From assembly GCA_003230535.1 (NCBI GenBank), contig QIEW01000372.1, positions 1 through 5,452 on the forward strand: DNA of 5,452 nt, read 5' to 3'. Of this stretch, positions 1-5,452 are shown in pieces. Below the pieces are notes generated by a model. That model was not told the origin of the DNA. It worked only from the letters and a program-made list of their open reading frames with translations, and made no database searches. Positions within the stretch are counted from its first letter, which is position 1. Every line of letters starts with the position of its first letter. A program made the position numbers and the translations under genes. The stretch is from a bacterium (lineage in GTDB: Bacteria > SZUA-182 > SZUA-191).

Positions 1-2222
1 CTGATTTTAGCTATGCGCAGGTAGTGGATATTACTATAGACGCCTCAGACCTGGCGGGAAATGCCATGACTCAGGAGGTATATTCCTTTACTGTTATTGG
101 TTCGATTAATCATCCACCCACCATTTCCAATATAACTGCCTCAGCAGATATTACAACAGCGACTATCAGGTGGGATACAGATGAACCCGCTACAGGCCAG
201 GTAGAATATAAGAAAGCGGGGGGCAGCGCGTATTTGCCGAGTGAAGTGGACGATGACTTAAAGACTATCGACCATATCATCATCATCCAGGGTTTGGAGC
301 CTGCCGCAAACTATGAATATCATGTCATCAGTCGGGATGGTGACGGCAATGAGGCCACCTCTCCGGATAATACCACTACTACACGGGCGTCTTATCCTGT
401 AATAGAGCTGCCTGCGGGGCCTCTCTCCATTGTAGGCGATCCGAATTTTGATCCTGATAATCTCTCAACAGAGATGAGAGTTTGGTATGAACGCTTACTT
501 GAGTCTATGCCTGCCTCCCGGTCATATATTGAATACAATGCCAACAGCGGTAATCTTTACAGAATGCGAACAGTTAATAACTATGTGAGCGCGATGCTGG
601 CCGCCCTGCGCGCCACTGGGGACCTTGCTTTCTTGGATGAGGCCGCCAGAGTAATGGAACTTGCCCGGGCAACACTAAAAGATAACAGAATGTTGCCTGA
701 TCCTGGTATGCCAGGGGTAGAAAAGTGTGATAATAATAGAGACGGCTACCTGAATTGGCTGCAACTGGAATACTATCCTAAGTCAGGTTATAACCCTGAT
801 TATCCCAATTTTTGCACGGATGAAGACCCGCAGGATGCGGATATGGCACATGGGCATGTTGCCGCGATTGCCTACGCTCTGCATATGAACCGCCATCTGG
901 ATCCCAGCTATGCCGAGAAGGCGGATTTCTGGATTGATTATTTAGAGAACCATTTCCTGGCTAAATGGTACGAAAGAAAAGGCGGTGCGGAGGAAGCATG
1001 GAAAGAGAACTACAGATATGGAGAAGTAGGCGGCTTTGTGAAAAGAGAAACCCATACTGTAGCTAATATAGTGCGATTAGCTTATTATCTGAATAAAATA
1101 ACCGGGAATACTTTTTATCTGGAGCGGGCGAATTATTATACCGGTATGATGGTAGACCATGTAAAGAATGAACCCTCTTCTGTTCCTACAGCATTTGTTT
1201 GGAGGCATGAAGTTTGGGGTAGTCCTATTGGCTATCAAAGAATCAATTATGCAGAGTATTTTATGGTTATGATTCAGGAAATGGCGATTGAAGGATTTGG
1301 GAACTACTATCCGGATACTGATATGGAAAAATATGCCGGCACTTTCAGAGATGTGGTCTTCCCCGTGGGAGAGCCTGACTGGAATGTAATAGCACACAGG
1401 GTTGACGGATCAGGTACTGATAATACGAATTTGTATGGCCTGAGTGGATTTTCCCGCTGGGATTCAACAGGTTATATTCTAAATGTGGCCGAGCGGACCT
1501 ATTCTGTCGGTGACTATATGCCGGCTTCTTATGCCCTGTTCGCCTTAAGCGCCCGCGGGGCCGCGCCGCCCGGGGATACCACGCCGCCCGCCACCTCTGG
1601 ACATAATCCCAGCCAAGGGGCGACAGATGTTCCTATAGATATTAATATCAGCCTGCACATTCAGGACAGTGGCGATGGAGTAGATCAGTCAACGATAGTA
1701 ATGACCGTGGAAGGTAGTCAGGTAACGCCCACTATTACCGGCACATCCGCCGATTATACCGTCACCTATGATCCAGCAACTGACTTCGGCTATACACAGG
1801 TAGTGGATGTCACCGTAGATGCCGCCGACCTGGCCGGTAATGCCATGACTCAGGACACCTATTCATTTACCACCCAGTCCAAGCCAGACACCACCCCGCC
1901 TACAGGCACGATTTCCATTAATAATGGAGACAGCTTTACCAATTCTACGTTAGTAACTCTTAGCATATCGGCCGTTGATATTGGGGGCAGCGGCATGGCA
2001 GGCTGGCTGGTTTCCGAGATGGAAACTACTCCTCTACCGGAAGATCTCCGCTGGTTGACAGAAGTTCCCACTTCTTATACTCTTAGCGAAGGAGATGGGA
2101 CAAAGACTGTTTATGCCTGGTTTAAGGACGGGGCTGGCAATGTAAGCACTAACCCAGCTACTGATGATATACTGTTAGATACTACTCCGCCTACAGGCGC
2201 GATCTCCATCCAAGCCCAGTAA
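1..2222 (+). CDS. Multidomain Ig-like/FN3 surface-type protein with helical central domain, 5' partial
   Basis: The reading frame is open through the left edge (first full codon at 3), so the GTG at 24 is an internal Val codon and the true start lies outside the window. About 739 residues are visible. Domains in order: the tail of a Big_5/SbsA-type Ig-like domain (3-101); a fibronectin III-like domain (about 102-390) with the ATIRWDTDEPATGQVEY and LEPAANYEYHV patterns; a helix-rich domain of about 385 residues (396-1554); a second Big_5-type domain (1578-1874); a third Ig-like module with YAWFKDGAGNVS (1890-2178); then DTTPPTGAISI, the opening of another module, cut short by TAA. The central domain has paired amphipathic helices such as NNYVSAMLAALRATGD and ANIVRLAYYLNKITGN, which suggests an alpha/alpha-toroid fold as in polysaccharide lyases and some glycosidases; I do not recognise the family. 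By inference it is exported and binds or cleaves a glycan, but no signal peptide or anchor is visible. Confidence 0.85.
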   Translation, partial: DFSYAQVVDITIDASDLAGNAMTQEVYSFTVIGSINHPPTISNITASADITTATIRWDTDEPATGQVEYKKAGGSAYLPSEVDDDLKTIDHIIIIQGLEPAANYEYHVISRDGDGNEATSPDNTTTTRASYPVIELPAGPLSIVGDPNFDPDNLSTEMRVWYERLLESMPASRSYIEYNANSGNLYRMRTVNNYVSAMLAALRATGDLAFLDEAARVMELARATLKDNRMLPDPGMPGVEKCDNNRDGYLNWLQLEYYPKSGYNPDYPNFCTDEDPQDADMAHGHVAAIAYALHMNRHLDPSYAEKADFWIDYLENHFLAKWYERKGGAEEAWKENYRYGEVGGFVKRETHTVANIVRLAYYLNKITGNTFYLERANYYTGMMVDHVKNEPSSVPTAFVWRHEVWGSPIGYQRINYAEYFMVMIQEMAIEGFGNYYPDTDMEKYAGTFRDVVFPVGEPDWNVIAHRVDGSGTDNTNLYGLSGFSRWDSTGYILNVAERTYSVGDYMPASYALFALSARGAAPPGDTTPPATSGHNPSQGATDVPIDINISLHIQDSGDGVDQSTIVMTVEGSQVTPTITGTSADYTVTYDPATDFGYTQVVDVTVDAADLAGNAMTQDTYSFTTQSKPDTTPPTGTISINNGDSFTNSTLVTLSISAVDIGGSGMAGWLVSEMETTPLPEDLRWLTEVPTSYTLSEGDGTKTVYAWFKDGAGNVSTNPATDDILLDTTPPTGAISIQAQ
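3..95 (+). repeat. Ig-like module repeat, copy 1 (copy 2 at 1782-1874)
   Basis: The 31 codons here align without gaps to those at 1782-1874. By hand count 70 of 93 bases and 23 of 31 residues match, including the shared run DLAGNAMTQ. Both copies are the last strands of a Big_5-type Ig-like domain. The similarity at DNA level points to a domain duplication within the gene that flanks the FN3 and central domains. Confidence 0.8.
1782..1874 (+). repeat. Ig-like module repeat, copy 2 (copy 1 at 3-95)
   Basis: This is the second copy of the Ig-like module end, with the FGYTQVVDVTVDAADLAGNA pattern. The full domain here begins at about 1578 after a Pro/Asp/Thr-rich linker (APPGDTTPPATS). The same linker type (DTTPPTG) recurs at 1887-1904 and 2175-2195 and marks each module boundary. 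Confidence 0.8.
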
Positions 2223-2223
2223 G

Positions 2224-2365
2224 ACCAAGTTGCAATCAGATGGTTAACTGTCAGGTGGTAACACCTGACAGCACCTTATAGCTATATTTATGGTTTACAG
2301 TAGGTTGTGGTGGCGTCAGGAGTTACCTCCTGACGCAAATCTTTCATGTTTGATGGCAACTTGGT
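2224..2365. repeat. Nested inverted-repeat element A (MITE/BIME-like)
   Basis: The outer arms accaagttgcaatca (2224-2238) and tgatggcaacttggt (2351-2365) pair over 15 bp with one mismatch. Inside are two perfect 10-bp hairpins with four-base loops. Hairpin H1 is ctgtcaggtg, loop gtaa, cacctgacag (2248-2271). Hairpin H2 is gcgtcaggag, loop ttac, ctcctgacgc (2313-2336). The loop of H2 is the reverse complement of the loop of H1, so H2 is an inverted, diverged copy of H1. The element begins one base after the stop codon of the upstream gene. It resembles a small non-autonomous element or a BIME-type pair; a terminator role is possible, but neither stem is followed by a T-run. Confidence 0.75.
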
Positions 2366-2398
2366 ATAAGATGCACCTATAGCTTGTAGGCGATGTGT

Positions 2399-2433
2399 TC
2401 AACTCCCAAGCAAAAAATAGGCTTGGGAGTTGA
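2399..2433. repeat. 13-bp perfect hairpin, possible convergent terminator
   Basis: Arms tcaactcccaagc (2399-2411) and gcttgggagttga (2421-2433) are perfectly complementary around a nine-base loop, aaaaaatag. The position between two converging genes fits transcription termination in either direction. However, the A-run (T-run on the - strand) lies in the loop and not after the stem, so this is not a canonical intrinsic terminator. Its stem sequence is unrelated to the gtcagg hairpins nearby. Confidence 0.55.
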
Positions 2434-2538
2434 CAGTAGCCGTTTATCCTACTGAATTAGTTAGGAAATTAGGCGTGACAGGGTATATATTCCCGAACAT
2501 TACAATAATACCCGATACCACTTATTAATGTCTGATTA

Positions 2539-3891
2539 CTACTGCTCTTTCTGGTTGACTTTACAGAGGAGGTTACCTTGAGAGAGTTTTACCGACACTC
2601 GATCGCCCGCCTGAACTTGTTCTGTGGATGTTATTATCTCTCCCTTAGGCAGACGGCGACAGATACTATACCCGCGCGCCAGGATCGCCAACGGACTTAG
2701 GGTATGCAGCCTGGCTAAGGACGCCTCCAACTGCGCCTTTTGGCCGCTAAAGAAATTAGACCACAGAAAGTTTAATCTCTCCCGGTTCTGGGTTACCTTA
2801 AATTTCAGCTCTTCAAGTTTATGGGAGGGGGTTAATGTCTGTAGTTGCTGGTATGAACTGGCCGCCCTGAACCGGAGCTGGTTTAAGTAGACCTTTATCC
2901 CATATTCCAACGAGCTTCTTAAATCGTCGATCTGCTGCTCCCATTCCAAGATTCGGGCCAGGGGGTCGGCCAGGAACCGGTTTTGGGTAAGTATTTGCAA
3001 CTGGTAGCGACTGTTATCCAGGGCGGATCTGATCCCTTGCTGGAGCCGGATATGTAAAGATTGGAGGTTGGCTAACAGGGCTTCTTTGTTTTCCACCACC
3101 AATTCCGCCGCCGCAGAAGGGGTAGGCGCCCGAAGATCGGCCACAAAATCGGAAATGGTATAGTCGATCTCATGTCCCACTGCTGAAATCACCGGTATAT
3201 GTGAGGCAAAAACGGCTCTGGCAACGATCTCTTCGTTGAAACACCACAGATCCTCCAGCGATCCCCCGCCCCGGGTCAGTATAATAATATCAACCGGTTC
3301 CGGGAAACGGTTAAGCTCTTCCAGCGCCTGGACAATTTCCCTGGCGGCTCCTTCGCCTTGGACTCGCACGGGATTTACGATAATCCGCACATTAGGGAAA
3401 CGGCGCCCAATGATCTGGAGTATGTCGCGGATGGCCGCTCCGGTGGGGGAGGTGACCAGGCCAATCGTGGAGGGAAGCAGCGGAAGGACTTGTTTATGGG
3501 CCGGATCAAACAGACCCTCGGCATAGAGTTTTCTTTTCAACTCCTCAAAGGCAAGCTGTAAGGCTCCCAAGCCTTTCGGTTCGGCATATTCGGCTACCAG
3601 CTGATACTCTCCTCTCCTCGCATATACCGACAGCTTTCCCCGCACAAGAAGCTGCATCCCATCTTTAATTGAAAATTTGAGATAACGGCTCCAGCTGCGG
3701 AAAAGAACCACCTTAATCTGGCTCTCCTTGTCCTTGAGGGTAAAGTAGAAGTGTCCCGAGGAGGGGACCCGCATGTTAGACACTTCCCCCTCCAACCAAA
3801 TAATGCCGAACTGTTCTTCCAGTTCTTCCCGAATGGCCTGGGTCAGCCCGGATACGTTATAGATATGAGGGGTTAAAAGGGTTTTTTGCAT
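2539..3891 (-). CDS. xseA: Exodeoxyribonuclease VII large subunit
   Basis: XseA is the large subunit of exonuclease VII, which degrades single-stranded DNA to oligonucleotides together with several XseB subunits in the cytoplasm. The 450-residue product matches the usual family length. Residues about 10-105 form the N-terminal OB-fold (IWLEGEVSNMRVPSSGHFYF, then LLVRGKLSVYARRGEYQL). Residues about 125-265 hold the catalytic signatures: GLVTSPTGAAIRDI, TRGGGSLEDLWCFNEE, and PVISAVGHEIDYTISDFVAD followed by RAPTPSAAAEL. Residues 265-395 are a long coiled-coil-like region, and the C-terminal LARGYSI motif sits at 404-410. The ATG is the first possible start because an in-frame TAA lies nine bases upstream, yet the bases before it (taacctccc) give no Shine-Dalgarno. 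The gene ends in TAG and is not followed by xseB, its common partner. Confidence 0.96.
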   Translation of the reverse strand: MQKTLLTPHIYNVSGLTQAIREELEEQFGIIWLEGEVSNMRVPSSGHFYFTLKDKESQIKVVLFRSWSRYLKFSIKDGMQLLVRGKLSVYARRGEYQLVAEYAEPKGLGALQLAFEELKRKLYAEGLFDPAHKQVLPLLPSTIGLVTSPTGAAIRDILQIIGRRFPNVRIIVNPVRVQGEGAAREIVQALEELNRFPEPVDIIILTRGGGSLEDLWCFNEEIVARAVFASHIPVISAVGHEIDYTISDFVADLRAPTPSAAAELVVENKEALLANLQSLHIRLQQGIRSALDNSRYQLQILTQNRFLADPLARILEWEQQIDDLRSSLEYGIKVYLNQLRFRAASSYQQLQTLTPSHKLEELKFKVTQNRERLNFLWSNFFSGQKAQLEASLARLHTLSPLAILARGYSICRRLPKGEIITSTEQVQAGDRVSVKLSQGNLLCKVNQKEQ

Positions 3892-3941
3892 GGGAGGTTA
3901 TTGAGAAGTCCTTTTCTTTAGCATTTTTTATACTATAGGAA

Positions 3942-3947
3942 ATTATA
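3942..3947 (-). promoter_or_regulatory. Candidate -10 box for xseA
   Basis: The - strand reads TATAAT here, about 50 bases before the xseA start, inside an AT-rich stretch (3912-3968). With a 17-base spacer the -35 position reads ttaaat, a poor match to TTGACA. The AT-richness makes a chance TATAAT quite possible. It would give xseA its own promoter downstream of the hairpin element that separates it from argC. Confidence 0.3.
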
Positions 3948-3998
3948 TAAAGCTATTATTGCTAATTTAAGCGTATAGATACAAGGAATTTCCATTTC

Positions 3999-4065
3999 TT
4001 GTGGTGTCAGGTCCTCAGACCTGACGGCTAATCAGGGTGTCAGATTTGAGAATCTGACACCACAA
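3999..4065. repeat. Nested inverted-repeat element B (same type as element A)
   Basis: The outer 12-bp arms ttgtggtgtcag (3999-4010) and ctgacaccacaa (4054-4065) are perfectly complementary. Two hairpins lie within: H3, gtcaggtc, loop ctca, gacctgac (4006-4025), and H4, ggtgtcagatt, loop tgag, aatctgacacc (4036-4061). The loops are reverse complements, so H4 is an inverted copy of H3. The core gtcagg...cctgac and the prefix ttgtggtg are shared with hairpin H2 of element A (ttgtggtg at 2305-2312), so A and B belong to one family. It lies between argC and xseA, both on the - strand, and may reduce read-through, though no T-run follows it. Confidence 0.75.
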
Positions 4066-4129
4066 AAAGTCCGCACCGCTCAGGTGAGCTAATTTATTGT
4101 AAGTATTAAGATTAACTACCGCTAACAAC

Positions 4130-4175
4130 TTAATGGCTCCAGGTTCTACCTGTTAATGGCTCCAGGTTCTACCTG
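4130..4175. repeat. 23-bp tandem duplication across the argC stop
   Basis: Two exact copies of a 23-base unit lie end to end at 4130-4152 and 4153-4175. Each contains the near-palindrome caggttctacctg; copy 2 extends it to ccaggt-tct-acctgg. On the - strand copy 2 encodes the last residues of ArgC and its TAA stop (4153-4155). Copy 1 follows as a non-coding echo carrying the same TAA. The caggt...acctg core resembles the stems of hairpins H1 and H3. Confidence 0.9.
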
Positions 4176-5271
4176 GTTTTTTATTACCGACAAACGGCAG
4201 TCCCAGTTCCTGATCAAATCCGCACATCAGGTTCAGGTTCTGTAAGGCTTGTCCTGCCGCCCCTTTAATGGAGTTATCTATCGTTGAGAAAACCACCACT
4301 CTTCGGGAGTATTTCTTCAGGCTTAGTCCGATATCACAGAAATTTGTTCCCGCCACCGCTTGAACTTCCGGGTATTCACCTGGGTCATAAATTCGCACAA
4401 AAGGGGCTTCCCGGTAGAACTCCACATAGAGTTCCCTTAGCTCATCCAAGCTTAAGTTGATGTCAAGCTCAGCCGACATAGTACAAAAGATCCCTCTATC
4501 TAAAGGAGCCAGATGGGGGATAAACTCGACGGAGATATGTGATTTTGGGAAGGTCGCCGGCGAGGGAGAAGAGGCGCCAGCTTTCAGCTTTCCATGGAAA
4601 AGGCCGGAGAGTTCCTGTTCCATCTCCGGAGTGTGCGGGTGGCGACCAATTGAATAGGGCTTAAGGTTACCATAAGCATCCAGAAACATGTTCCGCCCTG
4701 GCTTAGGCGTCCGTCCGGCGCCGGAGAGCCCGGAATAAGCTATGATTAAAAGTTCCTCGTCGGGTGATATCAATTTATGAGCCATAAGAGGCGCAAACCC
4801 CAAAATAGCCGCGGTGGGATAGCAGCCGGGATTGGCTACCAACTGAGCTTTGGCTATCCGGGCGGCATTAAGCTCCGGCAGGCCATAGACCGCCTCAGAA
4901 AGAAGCGCCGGCGCCTTATGGGGCGTTTTATACCAAGCCTGATAAACGGAAGGGTCTTTTAGGCGAAAATCACCCGAGAGATCAATGATCTTTAGTCCTG
5001 TTTCTTTAATATCCAGGACATAATCCATGGCCTCAGTATGGGGTTTGGCTATAAAAACCAAATCACAACCGGCGCTGAGAGCCTGTAGATTATAGGGGCT
5101 GAACTTCAGTTTAGTGCATCTTCTCAGTTTTGTGTGTACCGCCGCTACCGGCTTACCCAAACTCGAACCGGACTCGATGTAGTTGAACTTCAACTCGGGA
5201 TGATTTATCCCTAATTCCAACAGCTTACCGGCTACATACGAGGCTCCGCCGACTATACCAACCCGTACCAT
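4153..5271 (-). CDS. argC: N-acetyl-gamma-glutamyl-phosphate reductase
   Basis: ArgC reduces N-acetylglutamyl phosphate to N-acetylglutamate semialdehyde with NADPH, the third step of arginine synthesis, in the cytoplasm. The N-terminal Rossmann fold starts GIVGGASYVAGKLL, a variant of the usual GATGYxG. LKIIDLSGDFRLKDPSVY (residues 93-110) is typical of the family. The catalytic Cys is C150 in VANPGCYPT, followed by YSGLSGAGR (179-187) and the His-bearing GRHPHTPEMEQELS (H213). IDNSIKGAAGQALQNLNLMCG (331-351) is the conserved C-terminal NAD(P)-domain segment. At 372 residues it is about 25 longer than typical ArgC (near 345). The excess is a Ser/Pro/Ala-rich stretch at residues 229-243 and a tail, NKKPGRTWSH, after GLPFVG where family members usually end. 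The tail is largely encoded by a 23-bp tandem repeat. The ATG is supported by the upstream GAGGAG. No other arg gene is in the window. Confidence 0.95.
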   Translation of the reverse strand: MVRVGIVGGASYVAGKLLELGINHPELKFNYIESGSSLGKPVAAVHTKLRRCTKLKFSPYNLQALSAGCDLVFIAKPHTEAMDYVLDIKETGLKIIDLSGDFRLKDPSVYQAWYKTPHKAPALLSEAVYGLPELNAARIAKAQLVANPGCYPTAAILGFAPLMAHKLISPDEELLIIAYSGLSGAGRTPKPGRNMFLDAYGNLKPYSIGRHPHTPEMEQELSGLFHGKLKAGASSPSPATFPKSHISVEFIPHLAPLDRGIFCTMSAELDINLSLDELRELYVEFYREAPFVRIYDPGEYPEVQAVAGTNFCDIGLSLKKYSRRVVVFSTIDNSIKGAAGQALQNLNLMCGFDQELGLPFVGNKKPGRTWSH

Positions 5272-5276
5272 TCATT

Positions 5277-5284
5277 TCTCCTCT
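5277..5284 (-). promoter_or_regulatory. Ribosome binding site of argC
   Basis: The - strand reads AGAGGAGA here. The GAGGAG core ends six bases before the argC ATG, an ideal Shine-Dalgarno distance. This fixes the start at 5271 and contrasts with xseA, which lacks such a site. Confidence 0.85.
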
Positions 5285-5332
5285 TCGTACCTGACATGCC
5301 AAACTAGTACACCATTTCATTAAAATATCGAC

Positions 5333-5341
5333 ATTATATCA
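5333..5341 (-). promoter_or_regulatory. Extended -10 promoter, likely for argC
   Basis: The - strand reads TGATATAAT, a perfect extended -10 (TGnTATAAT) about 62 bases before the argC ATG. No good -35 exists at 16-18 bases, but extended -10 promoters can work without one. The site overlaps the final codons of the transposase relic, so argC transcription probably starts at the edge of old mobile-element DNA, leaving a leader of about 55 bases. No arginine-repressor operator was recognised. Confidence 0.5.
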
Positions 5342-5452
5342 TTAAGAGATCAAACTTACGTCAGCGATGAACCACTGGTTGTTCGTTGATCTCTTGAATA
5401 CCAAGGAGTATTCTCTCTTTGAGTTCTTCCCATGACGAAACTCTTATATGGC
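5334..5452 (-). pseudogene. IS630-type transposase C-terminal remnant, interrupted by TGA
   Basis: Read on the - strand from codon 5450-5448, the frame gives HIRVSSWEELKERILLGIQ, then EINEQPVVHR, a TGA at 5363-5361, and RKFDLLMI before TAA at 5336-5334. The pattern IRV-S-EEL-ERI-...-EIN--PVV-(F/H)RW-(Y/K) is the usual C-terminus of IS630/Tc1-mariner-like DDE transposases. The TGA stands exactly where the conserved Trp (TGG) is expected, a single G-to-A change. The match goes on past the stop, which shows it is decayed coding sequence. The rest of the element lies beyond the right edge. No terminal inverted repeat was recognised between it and argC. Confidence 0.6.

Larger units (their letters stand above)
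2223..2538. other. Convergent intergenic region of 316 bp, hairpin-rich
   Basis: This region lies between the 3' ends of the surface-protein gene (+) and xseA (-). I see no coding capacity and no xseB. It holds the nested inverted-repeat element at 2224-2365, a 13-bp hairpin at 2399-2433 and a weak 6-bp hairpin at 2434-2454 (cagtag/ctactg). A near-direct repeat, gcaccttatagct at 2271-2283 and gcacctatagct at 2373-2384, lies partly outside the element. Nothing recognisable is seen in 2455-2538. Confidence 0.8.

Noticed and set aside
1077-2071. Open frames on the - strand at 1077-1397 and 1859-2071
   Set aside because: They lie opposite the well-supported multidomain gene, show no domain signatures and have low-complexity or incoherent translations.
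2624-3561. Open frames on the + strand at 2624-2890, 3236-3526 and 3358-3561
   Set aside because: All are antisense to xseA, whose motifs are unambiguous; the translations are arginine/serine-rich shadows.
4076-4091. Short palindrome gctcaggtgagc as an operator
   Set aside because: The arms are only five bases around a two-base centre and it is not repeated; too weak to call.
3999-4175. CRISPR array
   Set aside because: The repeats are opposed hairpins and one two-copy tandem unit with no spacers; there is no series of direct repeats.
4457-4962. Open frames on the + strand at 4457-4657 and 4777-4962
   Set aside because: They are antisense to argC and show no recognisable protein features.
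5361-5363. UGA read as Trp (alternative genetic code)
   Set aside because: The TGA sits at a Trp position, and none of the three genes uses TGA as its stop. But those genes encode Trp with TGG and contain no in-frame TGA, so decay of a dead transposase explains it better.
5364-5433. Small + strand or - strand peptides (for example an ATG at 5433 reading MGRTQRENTPW, and MNHWLFVDLL on the + strand)
   Set aside because: Both run across the transposase frame, which matches a known family pattern; neither has a supporting ribosome site or motif.

Overview
This is a bacterial chromosomal window of mid GC content, judged by eye. It carries three substantial genes, one transposase relic, and intergenic DNA that is unusually rich in nested hairpins. 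The genes have bacterial start sites, including a clear Shine-Dalgarno sequence before argC, and the products XseA and ArgC are bacterial. I cannot place the organism further. The mix of a multidomain Ig/FN3 surface-type protein, IS630 debris and palindromic intergenic repeats fits many free-living or uncultured lineages.

Layout. (1) Bases 1-2222, + strand: the 3' part of a long gene for a secreted or surface-type protein. Its order is Ig-like, fibronectin III, a helix-rich central domain of about 385 residues, Ig-like, Ig-like, and the first residues of one more repeat where the frame stops. (2) Bases 2223-2538: a convergent intergenic region that starts with a nested inverted-repeat element and also holds a separate 13-bp hairpin. 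(3) Bases 2539-3891, - strand: xseA, exonuclease VII large subunit, with no xseB following it. (4) Bases 3892-4152: a second hairpin-pair element and a 23-bp tandem duplication that covers the argC stop codon. (5) Bases 4153-5271, - strand: argC, arginine biosynthesis, with a good ribosome binding site. (6) Bases 5334-5452, - strand: the C-terminal end of an IS630-type transposase, broken by a stop codon. A good extended -10 promoter for argC overlaps its last codons.

The three genes show no shared pathway: cell-surface polysaccharide or adhesion (inferred), DNA repair, and arginine synthesis. The most interesting signal is in the intergenic DNA. Each of two elements holds a pair of hairpins in opposite orientation. 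The two hairpins of a pair differ from each other almost only by base changes that are matched on both sides of the stem, and they keep the same four-base loop. This looks like a REP/BIME-like or MITE-like family under structural constraint, or one kept perfect by template switching.
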